From the NCBI GenBank assembly GCA_019649035.1, contig BMAT01007964.1, positions 219,632-283,631 of the forward strand: DNA of 64,000 bases, read 5' to 3'. This DNA comes from Elysia marginata. Lineage: Eukaryota > Mollusca > Gastropoda > Plakobranchidae. Shown piece after piece: positions 45,169-54,878 of this stretch (positions are counted from its first letter, which is position 1; each line of letters opens with the position of its first letter). The position numbers and the translations under genes are program-made. The notes beneath the pieces were generated by a model. That model ran no database searches. It worked only from the letters and a program-made list of their open reading frames with translations, and was not told the DNA's origin.

Positions 45169-46164
45169 TTATTTATTTAATATTTCTTTATATTTTGCTA
45201 CAAAAATATTTAAATTATTTATAAACTCTTTTTTATTTTCTGACTTTAAAATATTTTGCTTTAATTCTTGTGCACCCTTAAACCTTCCCAGTCAGTGAGC
45301 TGCAATACCCCTAGCTTGTAATCTTCCCGGTTTTTCTCCGCGAACCTCTACTAATTCATTGTAGTATTTTACTAATCTATCAGAAACTTCATTAATTGTA
45401 GGCAATTTGTCATATTTACCTGTTTTTAGGTACTGATCAATTTGCTTATAAATTCATGGATTTTCTCTTCCTTCACGAGCAATCATAACTCCATCAACAC
45501 CCGTTTCATCAATCATTGCTTTAGCATCTTCTGGAGAAGTTATGTCGCCATTACCAACTACTGGTATTGAAACTGCATCTTTAACCTCTTTAATTTTTGA
45601 TCAATCAGCTTTTCCTTTATACATTTGATTTCTAGTTCTTCCGTGAACTGCAATCATAGCAACACCTGCTTTTTCAGCAATTTTTGCAACTTGCACATGA
45701 GTTAAAGACTCATCATCTCAACCAATTCTTATTTTAATTGTTAAAGGTTTGCTAATTGCTTTAACAACACTAGTTAATATTTCTTCAACATCTTCAAGAG
45801 CAGTTGGCTTCATTAAAGCAGACCCTGCTTGAGATTTGATTGCAACTTTTGGAACCGGGCAGCCCATATTAATATCAATAATTGAAGCATTAGAATTTTT
45901 GTCAAAATATTTTGCTGCTTCTACATATTCCTTTTTTGACCCGCCAAAAATTTGAAGAGCAACAACCCCTTCAGATTTATCAATGTCTGCAATTTCTAAA
46001 GTTTTATCAGAATTATATTTTAGACCAACATTAGAAGTCATTTCTGTATATGTAAGGTTTGCGCCCATTTCCTTACACATTTTTCTAAATGCTTTATTAC
46101 TAATTCCTGCCATAGGTGCAGCAATTACTGGTCCATTTATTTCTACATTGCCTATCTTAAACAT
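45169..46164 (-). CDS. dus: tRNA-dihydrouridine synthase
   Basis: 331 residues. Reduces uridines in the tRNA D loop using [23 protein letters not shown] (FMN site) at the start, [10 protein letters not shown] with the catalytic Cys, [30 protein letters not shown], and DGVMIARE. The C-terminal helical RNA-binding domain is present. TGA at 45718 and 45600 are Trp. Confidence 0.95.
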
Positions 46165-46207
46165 GCAATTATTATATATAATTATAAATGCAATTTAAAG
46201 GAAATTT

Positions 46208-47503
<1,296 letters not shown>

Positions 47504-47513
47504 AATTTTCAAA

Positions 47514-47535
47514 GGCTTACTTTGTAAGTTTTTAT
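47514..47535 (+). terminator. Terminator after purA
   Basis: Small stem CTTAC / GTAAG with TTT loop, then TTTTTATTT running into the TATAAT (47537-47542) of cls. Confidence 0.6.
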
Positions 47536-47548
47536 TTATAATTTTTAT

Positions 47549-49012
47549 ATGAAGAAACTAAATAGAACAATCTGATACTTCATAGGTATAGCTTTTTTAG
47601 TAATTATTGGCTATCTTTTTTATATTATGTATCAATCGGGTTATTCAATTACTTTAGTTGCTCTTGTTGCTTTATATTCAGTTTCATCTTTTTTTAATTT
47701 AATTCTTTTTTCTCAAAATAGACATGCCGGAGCTAAATTATCATGATTAATTGTTATGACAATACTACCAATTTTTGGTCATGTTATATTTGTTATTTTT
47801 GGTCAAAGATATAGTGGAAGAATTGACTTTGACATTTATAAAACAAAAGAAACATTCAAGCATGAAAAAGAAGGCATTGTTGGACTAGATATTCAAAATA
47901 AACAAGCAAAAATATCTCATAGGTCAGTTTATCCAGCAGATATGCAATTATATAAAACTGGTTCTGAAGGATTCAAAGCTCTATTTAAGGATCTAAAATC
48001 TGCTAGGGAATTTATCCATTTGCAATATTACATAATAAAGCCCGGAGAAATTTATGAGCAACTTAAAAAAATATTAATTGACAAAGTACGTAGTGGAGTT
48101 AAAGTTCTTTTTATTATTGATGATTTTGGAAGATGAGGAATGCCTTGGTATGAAATTAAGCAATTAAGAGATCATGGTATTAAAATTGGAATATATGGAA
48201 AAGTACGTTTTCCATTTATTAGTTCTGAAAATGGTTATAGAACACATAGAAAGCTAACCATTATAGATGGAAAATCTGTTCATATTGGAGGACTAAATAT
48301 TGCTGATGAATATGCCCATTTAAATAAAAAATATGGTTTATGAATAGATTATGAAGTCAAAATAACAGGTAAAGCTGTTAGATCATATTCATTATTATTT
48401 ATTGATGATTGGAAAATGGTTACGTCCGAATCTTTAAATATTAAGGACTATTTAAAAGAAGATAATTTCGGTAAATCAAAATCGATACTAGTTGAGGATT
48501 CACCAGAAATTAAAGATCCAATACTTCAAGACTCTTTGGTTTCGTGAATTTTAAATGCTAAAAAAACTATTGAGTTGACTACCCCATATTTTATTCCGAC
48601 GGCAGAAGTATTTTCAGCTTTAAGAACAGCTGCTTTATCTGGAGTAAAGATAACAATATTTATGCCAGGCAAACCAGACAAAAAATTAGTTCTAATATCT
48701 TCTATGAACAATGCTGAGATTTTGTCTAAATATGGCATCCAATTTAAAATTGTTAAAAATATTTTAGTGCATTCAAAACTTGGAATTTTTGATAATCAAT
48801 ATGCTTATTTTGGCACAGCCAATATTGATAATAGATCACTATATTCACAATTTGAAATTGTAAATCTGGCTTCTGGACCCATTGTTCAAGATATTAAAAA
48901 ATTGATTAGTGAATATGATAAATTATCAGAGGTTTGCAAGTTTAATAAATTGCCAAGAATAAAAACCAGAATACTAAGAGTCATCGTGAAAATTTTTTCA
49001 CCTCTTATGTAA
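47549..49012 (+). CDS. cls: Cardiolipin synthase (phospholipase D family)
   Basis: 487 residues. Joins phosphatidylglycerols into cardiolipin at the membrane. Two N-terminal TM segments (about 8-28 and 30-52, then 66-84), HKD motif 1 HRKLTIIDG near residue 233, and HKD motif 2 HSKLGIFDN near 411. Four TGA Trp. TATAAT 6 nt before the ATG. It could use another phospholipid head group, but both catalytic HKD motifs are intact. Confidence 0.92.
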
Positions 49013-49032
49013 TTTGAATTATTTATTTTTGT

Positions 49033-49038
49033 TATAAT
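49033..49038 (+). promoter_or_regulatory. -10 box of ptsH
   Basis: Extended -10 TGTTATAAT, 27 nt before the ptsH ATG. ptsH has a strong SD (AAGGAGA), so this abundant protein's mRNA is leadered rather than leaderless. Confidence 0.65.
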
Positions 49039-49065
49039 TTATTCATAATTACAAGAAGGAGAATT

Positions 49066-49329
49066 ATGGCAAAATTTACAGCTAAGATAAAAGATCCAGT
49101 TGGGTTACATGCAAGACCTGCATCAATTACTGTACAGGCTGCTTCTAAATTTGATTCAGAGGTTACAATTTCTGCAAATGGTAAATCAGGAAACCTAAAA
49201 TCAATTATGAATGTAATGGCACTAGGAATTAAACAAGGTGCAGAAGTTACTATTGAAGCTCAAGGTTCAGATGCTGATAAAGCAATTAAAGCAATTAAAG
49301 AAGCTATGACTAAAAACAACCTAATCTAA
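49066..49329 (+). CDS. ptsH: Phosphocarrier protein HPr
   Basis: 87 residues. Carries phosphate from enzyme I to all EIIA domains, including that at 20308. His15 in GLHARPA is the phosphorylation site and Ser46 in LKSIMNVM the regulatory site for HPr kinase. Full length, with a terminator starting inside the last codons. Confidence 0.97.
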   Translation: MAKFTAKIKDPVGLHARPASITVQAASKFDSEVTISANGKSGNLKSIMNVMALGIKQGAEVTIEAQGSDADKAIKAIKEAMTKNNLI

Positions 49330-49344
49330 TTAGGTTATTTTTTT
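49318..49344 (+). terminator. Terminator of ptsH
   Basis: 8-bp stem AACCTAAT / ATTAGGTT with CTA loop and then A plus eight T. It overlaps the stop codon of ptsH. Confidence 0.85.
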
Positions 49345-49356
49345 GTAATTACAATA

Positions 49357-49563
49357 NNNNNNNNNNNNNNNNNNNNNNNNNNNNNNNNNNNNNNNNNNNN
49401 NNNNNNNNNNNNNNNNNNNNNNNNNNNNNNNNNNNNNNNNNNNNNNNNNNNNNNNNNNNNNNNNNNNNNNNNNNNNNNNNNNNNNNNNNNNNNNNNNNNN
49501 NNNNNNNNNNNNNNNNNNNNNNNNNNNNNNNNNNNNNNNNNNNNNNNNNNNNNNNNNNNNNNN
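49357..49563. other. Assembly gap (207 N)
   Basis: Removes the start of ptsI. About 65-67 N-terminal residues (~200 bp) are missing from the gene, so the drawn gap size agrees with the gene's needs. Confidence 0.95.
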
Positions 49564-51102
49564 AATTTAGGTGCAGAAGAAATTGCAGTTTTTGATGCAC
49601 ACATTCAAGTTGCCTCTGATCCAACAATTGTTGATGAAGCTAAAAAAATAGTTGAATCAGAAAAATTTAATGCTATTTATGCAATTAAAAAAGTCACAGA
49701 TCAAGCCCATGATTTATTTGAATCAATGGATGATCCTTACATGAAAGAAAGAGCTGCTGATGTTAGAGATGTTGCTAAAAGAATCATTAATAATTTAGCC
49801 GGTGTTAAAGGAACAGATGTTTCAACCATAAATGAAGAAGTAATTATTGTTGCAGAAGATTTAACACCTTCTGAAACAGCACTACTTGATAAGAAATATG
49901 TTAAAGGATTTTTAACTGATATTGGCGGAAGAACATCTCATGCAGCAATTATGGCTAGATCTTTAGAAATTCCTGCTATATTAGGTTTGGGAAATATTAC
50001 TTCAAAAATTAAAACAGGTGACATTGTTGCTATGGATGGGGAAAATGGTGATGTATTAATTAATCCGTCTAAACAAGAACTGAAAGAATTTCAAGAAAAG
50101 GCAGAAATATTTTTAAAAGAACAAAAAGAAAACCTTAAATTTAAAGGTAAGGAATCTTTAACAGCAGATGGTAATCATATAGAACTTGCAGCAAATATAG
50201 GAGCTCCTAAAGATATTGAGGGCGCTAATAAAAATGATGCAGAAGGAATTGGATTATTTAGATCAGAATTTTTATATATGGATGCTAAAGATTGGCCTAC
50301 TGAAGAGGAACAATATAAATCATATTCAGAAGTTTTAAAAGGAATGGGTAAGGATAAAAGAGTTGTTGTTAGAACACTAGATATCGGTGGAGATAAAACT
50401 CTTACTTATTATAAATTTCCTGAAGAAATGAATCCATTTTTAGGATATAGAGCAATTAGATTATGTCTTGATAAAAGAGATGTGTTTAAAACACAATTAA
50501 GAGCTTTATTAAGATCTTCAGTTCACGGAAAATTAGCAATAATGTTTCCAATGATTGCCACTATTGAAGAATTTAAGACTGCTAAAGCTATTTTAGAAAA
50601 TTGCAAAAAAGATTTAATTTCTAAAGGAATAAAAGTAGCTGAAAATATTGAAGTTGGTATGATGGTAGAAGTTCCAGCCGCAGCAGCTATATCAAAACAA
50701 TTTGCAAAATATGCTGATTTTTTCTCAATTGGTACAAATGATTTGATGCAGTATACCATGGCAGCTGATAGAATGTCAGAAAAAGTTGCATATTTATATC
50801 AACCTTTAAATCCAGCAATTCTTCAAATGATTAATATGACTATTGAAGGTGCTCATTCAGAAGGTAAATGAGTAGGAATGTGTGGAGAAATGGCCGGCGA
50901 TAAAAATGCCATTCCATTTTTAGTTGGAATGGGATTAGATGAGTTTTCTATGTCAGCTAATTCAGTCTTAGCTGCAAGAAGACAAATATCTCAAATTAAT
51001 TCTTTGGAGGCTAAGAAATTGGCAAAAGCTTCCCTTAAATGTGATACAGAATCTGAAGTTAAGAAATTATTGGAAAAATTTAATAAAGAAAAATCTCTAT
51101 AA
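49564..51102 (+). CDS. ptsI: PTS enzyme I (5' end in gap)
   Basis: 512 visible residues of about 575-580. Transfers phosphate from PEP to HPr. Visible: IAVFDAHIQVASDP (N-terminal domain), GGRTSHAAIMARS with the phosphorylated His, RTLDIGGDKTL, and the PEP-binding barrel with FSIGTNDLMQYTMAADR and CGEMAGD. TGA at 50869 is Trp. A TACAAT at 49350-49355 just before the gap may be its -10. It ends 2 nt from the convergent metK gene. Confidence 0.95.
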
Positions 51103-51104
51103 GT

Positions 51105-52238
51105 TTAGATATTTTTAATTTCTCTTTTCAGAGCAGTAATTTTATTAGTTTTTTCTCAAGGTAAATTTAAATGTGGTCTTCCAAAATGACCAAAAGTTGA
51201 TGTTTGTTTATAAATTGGTTTTTTAAGACCTAAAGATTTAATTATTCCACTAGGTGTTAGATCAAATACTTTATGAATGACTTTTTCAATTTTATTTTTA
51301 TTTACATTTTCAGTTCCAAACGTTTCTACTGCAATTGATATTGGCTTTGCAATACCTATTCCATAAGATAATTGCACTTCACATTGAGTTGCTAATTTTG
51401 CAGCTACAATATTTTTTGCAACTCATCTTGCTGCATAGGCTCCTGACCTATCAACTTTAGTATAATCTTTTCCAGAAAATGCTCCACCACCATGTCTTCC
51501 TTTTCCGCCATATGTATCAACAATAATTTTTCTTCCGGTTAAACCTGCATCACCAATTGGCCCCCCGATGACAAATTTTCCTGTTGGATTAATGAATATT
51601 TTGTAGTCATTATTTAGTTTGTATTTATTTACAACATATTTCATTATTTTTGTTTTGATAAATTCAAAAAATTCTTTCTTTTTATATTTTTCATCATGCT
51701 GAACAGACATTAATATAGTATTAACTCTTGGTTTTTCTTTAGAATAATCAATTGTTACTTGAGTTTTTAAATCAGACTTAGCTCATTTAAACTCGCCACT
51801 TTTTCTTAATTTTTCTGCTCTTTCGGCAAGAGCATGAGCAATGGTAATTGGAAGTGGCATTAATTCTGGTGTTTCATTAACTGCATAGCCAAACATTATG
51901 CCTTGGTCACCCGCACCAATGATTCCTGACTTTTTATCTACACCTTGATTTATGTCTGGTGATTGAGAATTAACATTTGAAATAATAGTAAAGTCATTTT
52001 CTGAATAACCAATACTTTTAATTACTTCCCAAGCGCAGGCAACAAGATCAACATAACCTTTGGTTGTTATTTCACCAGCAATAACAATAAGCCTGTTAGA
52101 AGCCATTACTTCACAAGCTACTCTAGCATTTGGATCTTGTTTTAAAATTTCATCTAATATAGTATCTGATATTTGATCACATATTTTGTCTGGGTGACCA
52201 GCACCAACTGATTCTGATGTAAAAAGTTTTGAATACAA
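51105..52238 (-). CDS. metK: S-adenosylmethionine synthetase
   Basis: 377 residues from TTG 52238. That start has an excellent SD (AAAGGAGG, 8 nt away) and gives the usual [18 protein letters not shown]-terminus; an upstream ATG at 52274 would put the SD and terminator inside the gene. Motifs [12 protein letters not shown] and [19 protein letters not shown] are intact. TGA Trp at several sites. A structured leader with an attenuator-like hairpin precedes it. Confidence 0.94.
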
Positions 52239-52257
52239 TTTATTTTCCTCCTTTGAC

Positions 52258-52282
52258 AAAAAAATACTTCCCAAAGGGAAGT
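52258..52282 (-). terminator. Attenuator-like terminator in the metK leader
   Basis: On the minus strand: ACTTCCC-TTT-GGGAAGT followed by A and seven T, ending 4 nt before the metK SD. Such a terminator inside a 5' leader is expected to act in attenuation. Confidence 0.75.
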
Positions 52283-52380
52283 AAGAATGTAAATATTACA
52301 TGTTGGCTTTTGCCCTTACTATCCACCTTGCATTTAAATGTAGGTTGGCACGGATCACAGCTGCTAAGCTATCCGATTCA
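52283..52380 (-). promoter_or_regulatory. Structured 5' leader of metK, candidate riboswitch
   Basis: Predicted helices in order on the minus strand: CGGAT...ATCCG with inner AGCT/AGCT; CCAACCT...AGGTGG; then AGTAAG...CTTACT enclosing GGC-AAAA-GCC and ATGTAA-TAT-TTACAT. The 3' arm of AGTAAG/CTTACT overlaps the arm of the terminator at 52266-52282, so the two are mutually exclusive. SAM feedback on metK is well known in bacteria, so a SAM-sensing element is likely. It lacks the conserved core of the SAM-I class, and I do not recognise another class. Confidence 0.55.
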
Positions 52381-52418
52381 ATATGTATTTATTTGTCTAA
52401 AATCATTTTAACATAATA

Positions 52419-52424
52419 TATAAT
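52419..52424 (+). promoter_or_regulatory. -10 box of SRP RNA
   Basis: TATAAT 6 nt before the predicted 5' end of the SRP RNA, the same spacing used by the leaderless protein genes; this supports position +1 at 6-7 nt after the box. Confidence 0.65.
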
Positions 52425-52430
52425 ATATTT

Positions 52431-52510
52431 GCCATCAGAATGGAAACCTCATAACTTGGTCAGGACGGGAACGTAGCAGCCACATTGAGAAGTGCTGTGT
52501 CTGGTGGTTT
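52431..52510 (+). ncRNA. ffs: SRP RNA (4.5S-like)
   Basis: About 80 nt. Contains the conserved apical domain GGTCAGG-ACG-GGAA-CGT-AGCAGCC, in which a GGAA tetraloop closes an ACG/CGT stem and GTCAGG faces AGCAGCC. Ends pair: GCCATCAGA (52431) with TCTGGTGGT (52500). TTTTTTT follows. TATAAT at 52419-52424 is 6 nt before the 5' end. Works with FtsY (9127). Divergent from metK. Confidence 0.92.
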
Positions 52511-52520
52511 TTTTGTCAAT

Positions 52521-52544
52521 AAAAGTGGCTTTTAAACCACTTTT
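52521..52544. terminator. Terminator between SRP RNA and the 52532 gene
   Basis: Stem AAAAGTGG / CCACTTTT with an 8-nt loop, overlapping the end of the minus gene at 52532. Confidence 0.65.
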
Positions 52545-52741
52545 ACTAACTTTTCCTTCCCCCTACCTTTTATTTGATCTCTTTGAATATGTATTATTTC
52601 TATCTGGTTATTCATATTAGTATGAATACCCTTTTTTTGTTCTCTTTTAAAATGAATAATTTGTTTTTCAATTTCTTCTAAAGTATGACCTTCTGCAATT
52701 ATTTCTTGACTTTGTTTTAATCTAGCTTTGTATTGATACAT
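52532..52741 (-). CDS. Small basic/charged protein, unknown
   Basis: 69 residues. Starts MYQYKARLKQSQEIIAEGH with a helix EEIEKQIIHFKREQKKG and ends basic (RGKEKLVKVV). No Trp, so it is visible in either code. SD GGAGGC 6 nt before the ATG is strong, which supports a real gene. No named family recognised; the charge suggests nucleic-acid or ribosome binding. Confidence 0.65.
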   Translation of the reverse strand: MYQYKARLKQSQEIIAEGHTLEEIEKQIIHFKREQKKGIHTNMNNQIEIIHIQRDQIKGRGKEKLVKVV

Positions 52742-52874
52742 TGTGCCTCCATATACATTATATTACTGCAAAAATATGCTATTGAGTTTTGAAAATTTTT
52801 TCATTTACAAAATTTATAAATTTTTGACCTTATAATGTTAATGATTCTATTATTAGTTAAAGTATTTTATAAAA

Positions 52875-53495
52875 ATGAAATATTTTATATTTGTTGATGA
52901 AAGTGGCTCGCTTAATGATAAAAGCGAGGGCTATTTTAGTGTTTCCGGAATTTTAATTCAAGAAAAATATTTTACTACTACTAAAAATTGGTGCAAAAGA
53001 AATTTTAATAAGATAAGAAAATTAGTTTCTTTTCCAAAAGCTACAGAATTAAAGGCAAACAAACTCAGGAGTGAAAAGTCACTTGCTTTTCTTTATGAAT
53101 TTTATGCTGAGTTAGAAAAAGTTTCTAAAATTTTATGTATTTATTTTAATAACAAAAATATTGATAAAAAATGACTTGAAGATAAAAATGCTACTTTTAA
53201 TTTTATGATTAAAAAATTAATTTTAAAAGCAATAACTTTAGGCTTTTTAAAATATACAGATGAAATTCAAATTATTGCAGATAAAAGACATGAATCAGTG
53301 AAATATTTTTGAAGCATTGAGCAATATTTAAACAAGATGTTTGTTGATAAAAATTTATTAAAATCTTTATCTTTTTCATATGTTGATTCTTATAATCACT
53401 GAGAAATAACTTTAGCTGATTGAATATCTTTTATAAATTATCGAAAAATTAGAACCCCCTTGAAAAATCGGACGACATTTGTTGAACTTTTTTAG
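52875..53495 (+). CDS. DUF3800 domain protein
   Basis: 206 residues. YFIFVDESGSLNDKSEGYFSVSGILI is the DUF3800 opening (aspartate near the start), ATELKANKLRSEKS and IIADKRHE follow, and YNHWEITLADWISF matches the family end. Members have an RNase H-like core and often lie near restriction or defence genes. TATAAT near 52832 with a longer leader. Six TGA Trp. The fold assignment is by motif, the activity is unproven. Confidence 0.8.
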
Positions 53496-53498
53496 GGG

Positions 53499-53546
53499 AT
53501 AAATACAAAGTAAATCCAGCATATCCATTGCTGGTCATGTATTTAT
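53499..53546 (+). terminator. Long hairpin after DUF3800 gene
   Basis: Nested stem: outer ATAAATAC / GTATTTAT, inner CCAGCA / TGCTGG with a 6-nt loop. No U-run follows, so termination is uncertain. It ends 5 nt before the TATAAT of the next gene. Confidence 0.5.
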
Positions 53547-53563
53547 AAGTCTATAATAATTTT

Positions 53564-54643
53564 ATGAAATTAAAATCTATTGGTTATAACGCAAAAGGTG
53601 ATTCAATCACAAAATATAAAGACAAAATCTTTTATGTAAGAGGTCTTATTTTGGGAGAAGTTGCTGAATGTTCAACCATTAAAGAACATGAAAAATGAGG
53701 AATCGCTAAAATTGAAAGGATTTTAACTTTATCTAATAATAGAAATCATGATGTTAGTAAAAATCATTTAGAAATTGGTGGATATGAATTATTACATATG
53801 AATTATGATGAGCAAATTCGCTTTAAGGAATCCAAAATTAAGGATGACTTTAAGAGAAATGCAAATGAAATAATTCATTTAAGTGAAACTTTTAGGCCTG
53901 TCAAAAAGTTTAGATATAGAAATAAAATAATACTTCATGATGGAGCTTTTTATAAAAGAGAAACAAAAGAAAAAATCTATTTAGATGATTTCTTATTAAC
54001 AGATATAATTCCGCCTACTGATTTAAAAGGTGATGTAATCATTAGGAAACTAGATACACAAATAATTGGTCAAAAAGGCTCTAAAGGTATTTTTACAACT
54101 CATTCACTTATGGGTTTAAAATTCAAAATAGATTTAAATGCTTTTTACCAAATTAATGTTGAAGTGGCTAGAGCAGCCTATTCTGAAATTTTAGATTATT
54201 TAAGTAAAGATGCTATTGTTTTTGATTTATTTTCTGGTATTGGCACAATATCTTTATTGGCATCTAGAAAAGTTAAAAAAATATATGCTGTTGAATGAAA
54301 TAAATATTCTCATCTTAATGCTGTAGAAAATAGAAAAATTAATAATATAAATAATGTTTTTTTCTTTAATGAAGATGTCTTTAAATTTGTTAAAAGAACA
54401 AAAATTAAACCAGACCTTATAATTGTTGATCCTGCTAGAGAAGGACTTAAGAAAAAAACATGTGAAATGCTGCTTGATATTGCACCTAAAAAAATCATAT
54501 ATCTATCATGCAATCCAGGTACACAAGCAGCAGACTTTAATAGGTTAAAACATAAATATAAAATTGTCCATGCCAGGGCATTTGATATGTTTCCCCAGAG
54601 TTACCATATTGAAAATTTAATTATTATAGATAAAATAAGTTAA
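53564..54643 (+). CDS. 23S rRNA (uracil-5-)-methyltransferase, RlmD/TrmA family
   Basis: 359 residues. Methylates C5 of uracil in RNA with SAM. SAM motif FDLFSGIGTISLLASR (about residue 223), VDPAREGLKK, and catalytic Cys in YLSCNPGTQ (about residue 312). A TRAM-like N-terminus (about 1-55) is present. No full 4-Cys iron-sulphur cluster is seen at the start, so it is closer to short RlmCD-type enzymes. TATAAT (53552-53557) lies 6 nt before the ATG. Confidence 0.88.
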
Positions 54644-54878
54644 CACTTATCCCCTTGCGCCTTCTTTGTTTCAAAGAATATTGTATCTTCCACAGAAATA
54701 TAAAGACATTTATGTGTTAAATATAAATCAGCTTTTGAGGAATAGAAAATAAAATAAGATCATTGAGGAATGGCAAAAAAATATAGAAAGTAAATGCAAA
54801 GTTATGTAAATGAGTTTGTGTTTAGGTATAATAGTAATAATAAAATTTTATTTAAAAAATAGTAGGGGGTGGCTTAGA

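Noticed and set aside
52239-52274. Start at ATG 52274 for metK
   Set aside because: It would place the SD and part of the leader inside the coding region; TTG 52238 has ideal SD spacing and the normal N-terminus.
52283-52380. metK leader as a classical SAM-I or T-box element
   Set aside because: The SAM-I K-turn/AGAG core and the T-box AGGGTGG-N-ACC element are not present, so I do not name a class.
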